Below are positions 1 to 7,135 of a DNA stretch of 64,000 bases, piece by piece. Positions within the stretch are counted from its first letter, which is position 1; each line of letters opens with the position of its first letter. The stretch lies in NCBI GenBank assembly GCA_963750295.1, contig CAVVPY010000001.1, positions 1,612,001 through 1,676,000 on the forward strand, read 5' to 3'. The notes below the pieces were generated by a model. It saw only the letters and a program-made list of their open reading frames with translations, was not told where the DNA came from and searched no databases. The stretch comes from CAVVPY01 sp963750295 (lineage in GTDB: Bacteria; Actinomycetota; Actinomycetes; Mycobacteriales; Jatrophihabitantaceae). Position numbers and translations under genes: made by a program.

Positions 1-13
1 TCAGCCGCTTCAT
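1..13 (-). CDS. livM: First codons of livM-type permease gene (truncated)
   Basis: Reading leftwards from base 13 an ATG followed by Lys-Arg-Leu runs off the window edge. The ATG overlaps the livH stop codon by four bases (ATGA), the usual coupling of livH to livM in branched-chain amino-acid ABC operons. Only four codons are present, so the identity is inferred from operon logic alone. Confidence 0.4.
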
Positions 14-954
14 GCCGCACGTCCCAGGCGCTCGCCGAGGATGCCGGTGGGACGGACGATCAACACCAACACCAGGACGACAAAGCTGACCACGTCGGTC
101 CACTGCGCGCCGACGAAGGACAGGTTGGTGACCAGTACCTCGGTCTCACCGAGCAACAGGCCGCCGAGCATGGCGCCGCGGATGTTTCCGATACCGCCGA
201 GCACCGCTGCCGCGAACGCCTTGACGCCGGGCGTGAAGCCCATCGTGTAGCTGGCGCCGAAGGCTGTGCCGAACATGAACCCGGCGACACCGGCGAGTGC
301 GCCGCCGATGACGAAGGTGCGCGAAATGGTGCGGTCGATGTCGATCCCCATCAGCGCGGCGGTCGGGGCATCCTCGGCGACCGCGCGGATCCCGCGGCCA
401 AGCTTGGTTCGGTTCACCATTCGGTCGAGGAAGTACATCGTCACGAAGGCGGTGACGATGATGATCATCGGGAAAAGTTTGATGGTCAGATACTTGGCGT
501 GATAGAGCTGATGGTCGGTGTTGAAATAGGTCGGAAAGCTGTTGTTCGGCAATCGGTTGAACAGCTTGCCGGCCAGATTCGACAAGAAGAACGAGGCGCC
601 GATCGCACTGATCAAGAACGCCAGCTTTGGAGCACCGCGTTTTCGCAGCGGTTTGTAGGCCGTCTTCTCGAGTAGCCAAGCGATTGCGGCACCGAACACC
701 GCGCCGCTCAGCAGCCCGGCGACCACCGTGAGCGGCACCGCGATGCCGGTGAGGTGGCGGTTGCCGATGATGCCGTTCACGACGAGGTAACTGCCGAATG
801 CGCCCGTCATGAACACTTCGCTGTGCGCGAAGTTGATCAGTTGCAGCACGCCGTACACCAGCGTGTAGCCGAGCGCGATGAGCGCGTAGATCGAGCCTTG
901 CTCCAACCCGATGATTAAGTTCTGGGGTAGCTGCTGAAACCAGTTCTGCTCCAT
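10..954 (-). CDS. livH: Branched-chain amino-acid ABC transporter permease LivH
   Basis: This is one of the two membrane permeases of the HAAT-type ABC importer for leucine, isoleucine and valine (family members may also carry urea or short amides). The 314-residue protein starts with a short amphipathic segment, then the family-typical GLEQGSIYALIALGYTLVYG and INFAHSE motifs (about residues 16-45). About eight hydrophobic helices follow, with the conserved RAVAEDAPTAALMGID loop in the middle. Length and ends match LivH. It lies downstream of the binding-protein gene livK, separated by about 150 bases that hold a strong hairpin, and overlaps the livM start by four bases. The exact substrate cannot be told from sequence. 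Confidence 0.93.
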   Translation of the reverse strand: MEQNWFQQLPQNLIIGLEQGSIYALIALGYTLVYGVLQLINFAHSEVFMTGAFGSYLVVNGIIGNRHLTGIAVPLTVVAGLLSGAVFGAAIAWLLEKTAYKPLRKRGAPKLAFLISAIGASFFLSNLAGKLFNRLPNNSFPTYFNTDHQLYHAKYLTIKLFPMIIIVTAFVTMYFLDRMVNRTKLGRGIRAVAEDAPTAALMGIDIDRTISRTFVIGGALAGVAGFMFGTAFGASYTMGFTPGVKAFAAAVLGGIGNIRGAMLGGLLLGETEVLVTNLSFVGAQWTDVVSFVVLVLVLIVRPTGILGERLGRAA

Positions 955-1033
955 TGCCGAACACCCCCAGCGTTGGCATCGATCACAACAAGGTCAGGGC
1001 TACGCGAGGCTACTCCACGCGAGCCCGGCGTGA

Positions 1034-1069
1034 GGTGGGGCGGGCCGAAAGATTTCGGCCCGCCCCACC
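1034..1069 (-). terminator. Strong hairpin between livK and livH
   Basis: Bases 1034-1050 and 1053-1069 are a perfect 17-bp inverted repeat (GGTGGGGCGGGCCGAAA and its complement) separated only by GA. There is no T-run. It lies just after the livK stop within the same-strand liv operon. It could act as a partial terminator or as a 3' stabiliser of livK mRNA, giving more binding protein than permease; that role is inferred. Confidence 0.7.
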
Positions 1070-1106
1070 CGGCCGCCGCGTTGCCGCAACAGCACAGCGG
1101 ACTAGC

Positions 1107-2321
1107 TCAGTTCTGATCCTTGATGTTGCCGAGCTGGACGATCTCACCGTTCTTGACCTGGAACAGGTTCACCGTCTGCGCCGAGGCAATGACCTCGCCG
1201 TTGGTCTCGAACTTGATCGTGGTCGTGATGCCCTTGTAGTCGAGCTTGTTCACGGCCTCGTTCACCTGCTCGCGGGTGGCGGAGGCGCCGCCAGCGTCCT
1301 TGATCGCCTGGATCATGGCGTTGGTGGCGTCGTAGGCCTCGGGCGAGTACGTCGACGGCGGGGTGTTGAACTTCGCCTTGTACGCGTCGGAGAACGCCTT
1401 CGAGCTCGGCGCGACGGTGGCGTCCTGGCAACCGCAGGTGATGTACCAGCCATTGGCCGCGGGGTTCTTGTCGGTGAACACCGAGGACTTGATGCCGTTA
1501 CCGCCGGCGGTCAATCCCTTGAAGCCAGCCGACTTGAGCGCCTTGGCGAGCAGGGCTGCCTGGGCGTCGTAGCCGCCGTAGAACAGCGCGTCGGCGCCAG
1601 AGGCGACGATCGTCTGGGCGATCGGGTTGTAGTTCTTGGTCGTGGTGCCGTCGAGGCCCTGCTCGGTGACGTTGACACCCTTGGCCTTGGCTTCCTTGGC
1701 GACGGTGTCGCCGACACCCTTGCCGTACGCGCTCAGGTCCTGCAGCACGAACAGCTTCTTGACGCCGTGGCGTGCCATCCAGTCCGCACCCTGCGCACCC
1801 TCGACGTTGTCGTTGGGGATGATGCGGTGGTAGGTGGTCCAGCCCTGCTCACCCAGTGTCGCGTTCGACGCCGAGGGGGTGATGAACGCCAGCGGAGCGG
1901 CCGAGTAGATCTTGCCGATCGCCAGTGTGGCACCTGAGAAGCTCGGGCCGATGACGCCGAGGATGGTGGGGTCCTGGACCAGTTGGGTAGCGGCGGCCGG
2001 CGCCTTGGCCGGGTCGCCTTCGTCGTCGGACTTCACCAGCGCGACCTTGAAGCCGAGGCTGGAGTCAGCATTGGCCTGGTCGACCGCGATCTCGGCACCG
2101 TACGCCTCGTTGATGCCGAGTTGGGCGTTCGCGCCGGACAGCGGGCCCTCGAAGCCGATCTTGACGGTCTGCTCAGCGCCGCCACCGCCGGACGTGGCAG
2201 CCGAACTGCCGCCGCCGCCGAGGCCGCCGGTCTTGCTCCCGCTGCTGCCGCAACCGGACAGCACTAACGCGCCGGCTGCGGCTAGGACCACCGTGGACGT
2301 GGCCAATGAACGAATACGCAC
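1107..2321 (-). CDS. livK: Branched-chain amino-acid ABC transporter substrate-binding lipoprotein
   Basis: This is the extracytoplasmic binding protein that delivers branched-chain amino acids to the LivH/LivM permease. The 404-residue precursor has a basic N-terminus, a hydrophobic core and a lipobox LSGC near residue 24, so it should be lipid-anchored. A Gly/Ser-rich linker (about residues 25-48) precedes a periplasmic-binding fold of the Leu/Ile/Val type, with the motif KIGFEGPLSGANAQLG and the later GPSFSGATLAIG segment. The start is GTG, preceded nine bases upstream by a perfect AGGAGG. It is the first gene of the liv operon; 181 bases separate it from the next gene upstream, enough for its own promoter, though I see no clear promoter hexamers. 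Confidence 0.93.
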   Translation of the reverse strand: MRIRSLATSTVVLAAAGALVLSGCGSSGSKTGGLGGGGSSAATSGGGGAEQTVKIGFEGPLSGANAQLGINEAYGAEIAVDQANADSSLGFKVALVKSDDEGDPAKAPAAATQLVQDPTILGVIGPSFSGATLAIGKIYSAAPLAFITPSASNATLGEQGWTTYHRIIPNDNVEGAQGADWMARHGVKKLFVLQDLSAYGKGVGDTVAKEAKAKGVNVTEQGLDGTTTKNYNPIAQTIVASGADALFYGGYDAQAALLAKALKSAGFKGLTAGGNGIKSSVFTDKNPAANGWYITCGCQDATVAPSSKAFSDAYKAKFNTPPSTYSPEAYDATNAMIQAIKDAGGASATREQVNEAVNKLDYKGITTTIKFETNGEVIASAQTVNLFQVKNGEIVQLGNIKDQN

Positions 2322-2502
2322 GATTTCTGCCTCCTGACAGGGCCGCGGACGAGTGCCGTCCGCGATCTCGTGCGCGGGACGTTAGTCGATTCCGACGCCA
2401 TGTGGGTACACGCGCACCGCCCCCGTGGTGGCGTCGTAACCAAATCTCTACGCGGGAGGGGGGTGTTTGCCCGGTTAGCGGCCGGTACCGGCAAATTGGT
2501 TA

Positions 2503-3174
2503 TCAGTCGGTCCCGGCCGAAGGCGTCTCGGCCGGGGTGGCGGTCGCCGTTGCCCCGTCGCTTCCCGGGCCGGCGTCCTCGGTGAGGATCAGTTCGGCCA
2601 CGGCACGCATCGTCGTGCGGTTGTCCATGGCCGCGCGCTGGATCCAGCGGAACGCCTCGGGCTCACCCATGACATGACGGGTCATCAGGGCTCCCTTCGC
2701 CCGTTCGATGAGCTTGCGCGCCTCGAGCCGCTCGCGCAGCCCGGTGACCTCCGCCTCGAGCGCCGTGATCTCCGCGAAACGCGACATCGCCATCTCGATG
2801 GCCGGCAGCAGGTCACGCTTCTCGAACGGCTTGACCAGGTAGGCCATCGCGCCGGCGTCGCGAGCGCGCTCGATGAGATCGCGCTGGCTGAAGGCGGTCA
2901 ACATGACGACCGGCGCCACCCGCCGGCCCGCGATCTGGGCGGCTGCCGTGATGCCGTCCATCTTGGGCATCTTGATGTCGCAGATGACCAGATCCGGCCG
3001 GAGCTGTTCGGCCAGCGCGACGGCCTGCTCGCCATCGGCCGCCTCGCCGACCACGTCGATGCCCTCCTCACGCAGCATCTCGCGCAGGTCGAGGCGGATC
3101 AGCGCCTCGTCCTCCGCGATCACGACGCGCAGGCCCGTGACGTCGCCGTCCGACGGAGGTACAGCGGCAGCCAC
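2503..3174 (-). CDS. pdtaR: Response regulator with ANTAR RNA-binding domain (PdtaR type)
   Basis: This is a two-component receiver that, on phosphorylation, uses its ANTAR domain to bind RNA stem-loops and act as an antiterminator. The receiver domain covers about residues 15-130, with acidic residues E21 and D22, phosphoacceptor D66 in DLVICDIKMP, T92 and K114. The ANTAR helices follow at about 137-190 and contain the AKGALMTRH-type core. A 25-residue Thr/Ala-rich tail ends the 223-residue protein. The GTG start is backed by a GAGAGGGA Shine-Dalgarno site six bases upstream. The order matches Mycobacterium Rv1626 (PdtaR). The partner histidine kinase is not in the window. Confidence 0.9.
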   Translation of the reverse strand: MAAAVPPSDGDVTGLRVVIAEDEALIRLDLREMLREEGIDVVGEAADGEQAVALAEQLRPDLVICDIKMPKMDGITAAAQIAGRRVAPVVMLTAFSQRDLIERARDAGAMAYLVKPFEKRDLLPAIEMAMSRFAEITALEAEVTGLRERLEARKLIERAKGALMTRHVMGEPEAFRWIQRAAMDNRTTMRAVAELILTEDAGPGSDGATATATPAETPSAGTD

Positions 3175-3250
3175 GGTGCGTCCCTCTCGATCCGGCCAGG
3201 CAACAGGCGAGCGCCAAGCCTAGCCCGCATAGGATGATCCGGACGTGACG

Positions 3251-3327
3251 GCCCCTGTATCCCAACTGGCAGAGGAAGCGGACTCAAAACCCGCCCAGTG
3301 TGGGTTCGAATCCCACCGGGGGCACCA
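3251..3327 (+). tRNA. tRNA-Leu (anticodon CAA), short variable arm
   Basis: The acceptor stem pairs GCCCCTG (3251-3257) with CGGGGGC (3317-3323). A follows as discriminator, and CCA is encoded (3325-3327). The T-arm is GTGGG-TTCGAAT-CCCAC (3300-3316). The D-stem is TCC/GGA around a GG-containing loop. The anticodon stem GCGGA/CCCGC has an A-C mismatch next to the loop, and the loop CTCAAAA places CAA at 3285-3287. The variable region is only about five bases, whereas tRNA-Leu normally has a long class II arm, so the identity rests on the anticodon. Total length is 77 bases. Confidence 0.85.
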
Positions 3328-3352
3328 AGTCTCGACGTGCGCGGGCAGTCGC

Positions 3353-3358
3353 TACAGT
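3353..3358 (+). promoter_or_regulatory. -10 element (TACAGT) of a probable leaderless gene
   Basis: TACAGT lies seven bases before the ATG of the decarboxylase gene. A CTCGAC at 3331-3336, sixteen bases upstream, is a weak -35 match. No Shine-Dalgarno sequence is present, so transcription probably starts at or next to the ATG. Confidence 0.5.
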
Positions 3359-3365
3359 CGGCCCG

Positions 3366-4817
3366 ATGGCGGGGCACATGACACCGGAACAGTTCCGCAG
3401 GCACGGGCGTGAGGTGGTCGACTGGATCGCCGACTACTACGAGCGGATCGAGTCGCTGCCCGTGCTGTCGCAGGTCGCGCCGGGGCAGATCCGCACCGCG
3501 CTGCCGGCGTCCCCGCCGGAAGCCGGCGAGCCGTTCGAGGACGTCCTGCGTGACCTGGACGCGATCGTGCTGCCCGGCATCACGCACTGGCAGCACCCGT
3601 CCTTCTTCGCCTACTTCCCGGCCAATGCCAGCGGGCCGGCCATCCTCGGCGACCTGCTCGCCTCCGGCCTCGGTGTGCAGGGGATGCTCTGGGCGACCTC
3701 CCCGGCCGCGACCGAACTCGAGACCCACGTCCTGGACTGGTTCGCCGAACTGCTCGACCTGCCCGCGCGCTTCCGGTCCGACGGCCCGGGTGGCGGCGTC
3801 ATCCAGCACACCGCGTCCGATTCCGCGCTCGCCGCACTGCTCGCGGCGCTGCACCGGGCCAGCGGCGGCAGCACCGAGCACGACGGCGTCGCAGCCGGAC
3901 GGTTCACCGTCTACACCTCTGCCCAGACCCACTCGTCGATCGAGAAGGCCTGCCGCATCGCCGGCCTGGGCGCCGATGCGCTGCGCAAGCTGGCGGTCGA
4001 TCCCGAGACGCAGGCAGCGCGCCCGGATCAGCTGCGAGCAATGATCGACGCGGACGTGGCCGCCGGGTGCACGCCGGTGCTGGTCGTCGCGTCGGTGGGA
4101 ACGACCGGCACCGGCGCCATCGACCCGGTGGCCGAACTCACCGCGATTGCGCACGAGCACGGCGCCTGGGTGCACGTCGACGGCGCCTGGGCCGGCGTCG
4201 CAGCGGTGGCGCCCGAACTGCGCTGGCTCAACGAGGGCTTCGGCGAGATCGACTCGTACTGCACCAACCCGCACAAGTGGTTGCTCACCAACTTCGACTG
4301 CGACACCTTCTGGGTGGCCGACCGGGCGGCGCTCGTGGGAGCACTGTCGATCCTGCCCGAGTACCTGCGCAACGCCGCGAGCGAGTCCGGCGCCGTGATC
4401 GACTATCGCGACTGGCACGTGCCGCTGGGGCGTCGGTTCCGCGCGCTCAAGCTGTGGGCGGTGATCCGCTGGTACGGCGCCGAGGGCCTGCGTGCCCACG
4501 TGCGCGGACATGTTGCGCTCGCACAGGAATTCGCGTCGTGGGTCGAGGCCGACGACCGCTTCGAACTGACCGCTCCGCATCCGCTCTCGCTGGTGACGTT
4601 CCGGCTTCGCGCCGGCGACGATGCAACCAGGGCCCTGATGGCCGAGGTGAACTCCTCGGGAGCGATGTATCTGACCCACACCGAGGTCAACGGCGCGGTC
4701 GCCCTCAGGATGGCGATCGGGGCCACGACCACCGAACGCCGACATGTCGAGGCGGCCTGGCAGCAGTTGCGGGCAGCCGCGGGTCAGTCCGCGGCGACGC
4801 GGATCATGCCCTCCTGA
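3366..4817 (+). CDS. PLP-dependent group II decarboxylase (aromatic amino-acid decarboxylase-like)
   Basis: This enzyme removes CO2 from an amino acid using pyridoxal phosphate; the family includes aromatic-L-amino-acid and tryptophan/tyrosine decarboxylases. The 483-residue protein shows the N-terminal GREVVDWIADYYERI helix, the THWQHPSFFAYFPAN substrate-loop motif, the HVDGAWAGV motif that holds PLP, and NPHKWL with the Schiff-base lysine at K304. Length matches the family (470-490). The start at 3366 is chosen for the TACAGT box seven bases upstream; ATG at 3378 is the alternative. It follows the tRNA by 38 bases, and its last 34 bases overlap the convergent thioesterase gene. Substrate is not deducible. 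Confidence 0.88.
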   Translation: MAGHMTPEQFRRHGREVVDWIADYYERIESLPVLSQVAPGQIRTALPASPPEAGEPFEDVLRDLDAIVLPGITHWQHPSFFAYFPANASGPAILGDLLASGLGVQGMLWATSPAATELETHVLDWFAELLDLPARFRSDGPGGGVIQHTASDSALAALLAALHRASGGSTEHDGVAAGRFTVYTSAQTHSSIEKACRIAGLGADALRKLAVDPETQAARPDQLRAMIDADVAAGCTPVLVVASVGTTGTGAIDPVAELTAIAHEHGAWVHVDGAWAGVAAVAPELRWLNEGFGEIDSYCTNPHKWLLTNFDCDTFWVADRAALVGALSILPEYLRNAASESGAVIDYRDWHVPLGRRFRALKLWAVIRWYGAEGLRAHVRGHVALAQEFASWVEADDRFELTAPHPLSLVTFRLRAGDDATRALMAEVNSSGAMYLTHTEVNGAVALRMAIGATTTERRHVEAAWQQLRAAAGQSAATRIMPS

Positions 4818-5653
4818 ACGACGCTGACCAGGTGCGTGCCGTCGCGCGCGAAGAACCGGCCGGTGGACAGCCCGCGGCTGCCGTGGGCGGCGGGTGAGGA
4901 CATCACGTAGAGCAGCCACTCGTCGGCGCGGAACGGGCGCAGGAACCACATCGCGTGATCCAGCGACGCCATCGTGATCGCGTTGCGCGCGTGGCTGAGT
5001 CCTTGCCGGACCAGTACCGCGTTGAGCAGGGTGAGGTCCGAGGCGTAGGTCAGCACGCACAGGTGCAGCAGCGGGTCGTCCGGCAGCGCACCGTTGGCGC
5101 GCATCCACACCCGTTGCGGCCCGGTCCGCGGTTCAGCGGTGGGCAGCCACGGGTCATCGACATAGCGCAGGTCTATCGGTCGCGGGCGCATGCGCAGCGC
5201 CTGGTAGTTCTCGGGTGCCTCGTCGATCCGCTCGTCCAGCGTCGGAACATCGTCCGGCAGCGGGACATCGGGCATGCTCGGCTGATGCTCGATGCCGGGC
5301 TGGTCGAGTTGGAAGGACGCCGACAGGGTGAAGATCGGACGGCCGTGCTGGACGGCTACCGTACGGCGGGTCGTGAACGACCGGCCGTCCCGCACCCGGT
5401 CGACCTCGTAGGTGATCGGCACACTCGGATCGCCGGGACGGATGAAGTACGAGTGCAGCGAGTGGACGGGACGGTCGCGATCGACGGTACGTCCGGCAGC
5501 CACGAGCGCCTGACCGGCGACCTGGCCGCCGAAGACGCGCTGCTGGCTGGAATCCGGACTTACGCCGCGGAAGCTGTTGTCGCCGAGCTGTTCGAGGTCG
5601 AGCAGCCGGACCAGGTCGTCGAGGGCCGGCTGATCGGTCGCCTCAACCGTCAT
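4784..5653 (-). CDS. tesB: Acyl-CoA thioesterase II
   Basis: It hydrolyses acyl-CoA to free fatty acid and CoA. The 289-residue double-hotdog protein has the N-terminal QQRVFGGQVAGQALVAA motif (GGQ at residues 42-44), the HSLHSYFIRPGDP segment, and the C-terminal MASLDHAMWFLRPF segment that carries the catalytic aspartate. The ATG at 5653 (MTVEATDQ) fits family N-termini; an upstream in-frame extension would lie wholly inside pyk. It overlaps the 3' end of pyk by 11 bases on the same strand, so it is probably translated with pyk, and it overlaps the convergent decarboxylase gene by 34 bases. Confidence 0.93.
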   Translation of the reverse strand: MTVEATDQPALDDLVRLLDLEQLGDNSFRGVSPDSSQQRVFGGQVAGQALVAAGRTVDRDRPVHSLHSYFIRPGDPSVPITYEVDRVRDGRSFTTRRTVAVQHGRPIFTLSASFQLDQPGIEHQPSMPDVPLPDDVPTLDERIDEAPENYQALRMRPRPIDLRYVDDPWLPTAEPRTGPQRVWMRANGALPDDPLLHLCVLTYASDLTLLNAVLVRQGLSHARNAITMASLDHAMWFLRPFRADEWLLYVMSSPAAHGSRGLSTGRFFARDGTHLVSVVQEGMIRVAAD

Positions 5654-7073
5654 GGCGGAGCACGTCGCCGATGCGATGGACGCGGATGCTGTTGGTCGCA
5701 CCCGGCGTCGTCGGCGGGGTTCCGGCCACGACGATCACCAGATCGTGCGGGCGGCAGACGCGACGGTTCAGCAGCGCGGAGTCGACCTGGCGCACCATCT
5801 CGTCGGTGGTCTGCACCGTCCAGACGAGGTGCGCCTCGGCACCCCACAGCAGCGCGACCTGGCGCTGCACCTGCTCGACCGGCGTGAACACGAGCAGCCG
5901 CGCGGCCGGCTGCAGCCGCGACAGTCGGCGCGCGGTGTCGCCGGTCTGGGTGAAGGCGACCAGCGCGACCGCCCCGAGCGCGTCGCTGATGTCCTTGGCT
6001 GCCTTGACGATGGCGCCGCTCGACGTCCGCGGGTTGTGCTGCAGGTCGCGCACCTGGGTGCCCGACTCCTCGACGGAGGCGATGATCCGTCCCATCGTCG
6101 CCACGGCCTGGATCGGGTACTTACCGATGCTGGTCTCGCCCGAGAGCATGACCGCGTCGGCGCCGTCGATGACGGCGTTGGCGACGTCGGACGCCTCGGC
6201 GCGTGTCGGCCGCGAGTGCGTGATCATCGACTCGAGCATCTGCGTCGCGACGATGACCGGCTTGGCGTTGTCGCGGCAGATCTGCACGGCGCGCTTCTGC
6301 ACGACCGGCACCTGCTCGAGCGGCATCTCGACACCGAGGTCACCGCGCGCAACCATCGCGCCGTCGAAGGCGAGCACGATGTCCTCGAGCCGTTCGACCG
6401 CCTCGGGCTTCTCGATCTTGGCGATGACCGGCCGGCGGATACCGACCTCGTCCATCACCCTGTGCACGAGCTTGACGTCCTCGGGATGCCGCACGAACGA
6501 CAGTGCGACGTAGTCGACGCCGAGTCGCAAGGCGAACTCGAGGTCCTCGGCGTCCTTGTCCGACATGGCCGGCACGCTCACGTTCACGCCGGGCAGCGAC
6601 AGGCCCTTGTTGTTGCTGACGATGCCGCCCTCGGTCACATCGCACACGACGTCGGTGCCGTTCTCGATCGCGACGGCGACGAGCGCGACGTTGCCGTCGT
6701 CGACGAGCAGGCGATCACCCGGACGGACGTCGGCAGCGAGTTCCTTGTACGTCGTCGACACCCGGTCGTGGGTGCCGTCGCAGTCCTCGACGGTGATGCG
6801 CACGCGCTCACCGGTGACCCATTCGACCGGCCCGTCGGCGAAGCGACCGAGGCGGATCTTCGGCCCCTGCAGGTCGGCCAGCACAGCCACGTTGCGGCCG
6901 GCCCACTCGGCGGCCTGCCGGACCTCGTGGAAGCGGCGGCCGTGCTCGGCGTGCGAGCCGTGGCTGAAGTTCAGCCGGGCCACGTCCATCCCGGCCTCGA
7001 CCAGGGCGCGGCAGCGCTCCGGGCTGTCGGTGGACGGGCCGAGCGTGCAGACGATCTTCGCGCGCCGGTTCAC
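5643..7073 (-). CDS. pyk: Pyruvate kinase
   Basis: It catalyses the last step of glycolysis, phosphoenolpyruvate + ADP to pyruvate + ATP, in the cytoplasm. The 476-residue protein opens with RRAKIVCTLGPSTDSPE and DVARLNFSHGS. It has the KIEKPEAVERLEDI active-site strand with its lysine, GAMVARGDLGVEMPLEQVP, and VATQMLESMI, followed by the C-terminal allosteric domain. The length is standard. The start is GTG with GAGGA seven bases upstream. It sits 62 bases after gltB and overlaps tesB by 11 bases. In many actinobacteria gltB-gltD lies near pyk; here gltD is missing. Confidence 0.97.
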   Translation of the reverse strand: MNRRAKIVCTLGPSTDSPERCRALVEAGMDVARLNFSHGSHAEHGRRFHEVRQAAEWAGRNVAVLADLQGPKIRLGRFADGPVEWVTGERVRITVEDCDGTHDRVSTTYKELAADVRPGDRLLVDDGNVALVAVAIENGTDVVCDVTEGGIVSNNKGLSLPGVNVSVPAMSDKDAEDLEFALRLGVDYVALSFVRHPEDVKLVHRVMDEVGIRRPVIAKIEKPEAVERLEDIVLAFDGAMVARGDLGVEMPLEQVPVVQKRAVQICRDNAKPVIVATQMLESMITHSRPTRAEASDVANAVIDGADAVMLSGETSIGKYPIQAVATMGRIIASVEESGTQVRDLQHNPRTSSGAIVKAAKDISDALGAVALVAFTQTGDTARRLSRLQPAARLLVFTPVEQVQRQVALLWGAEAHLVWTVQTTDEMVRQVDSALLNRRVCRPHDLVIVVAGTPPTTPGATNSIRVHRIGDVLRHDG

Positions 7074-7135
7074 TGCCGAGTCCTCACCAGGCCAGCGTAG
7101 GGGTTACTGAGCAGTCACCTCGCCGACCTGCCAGC

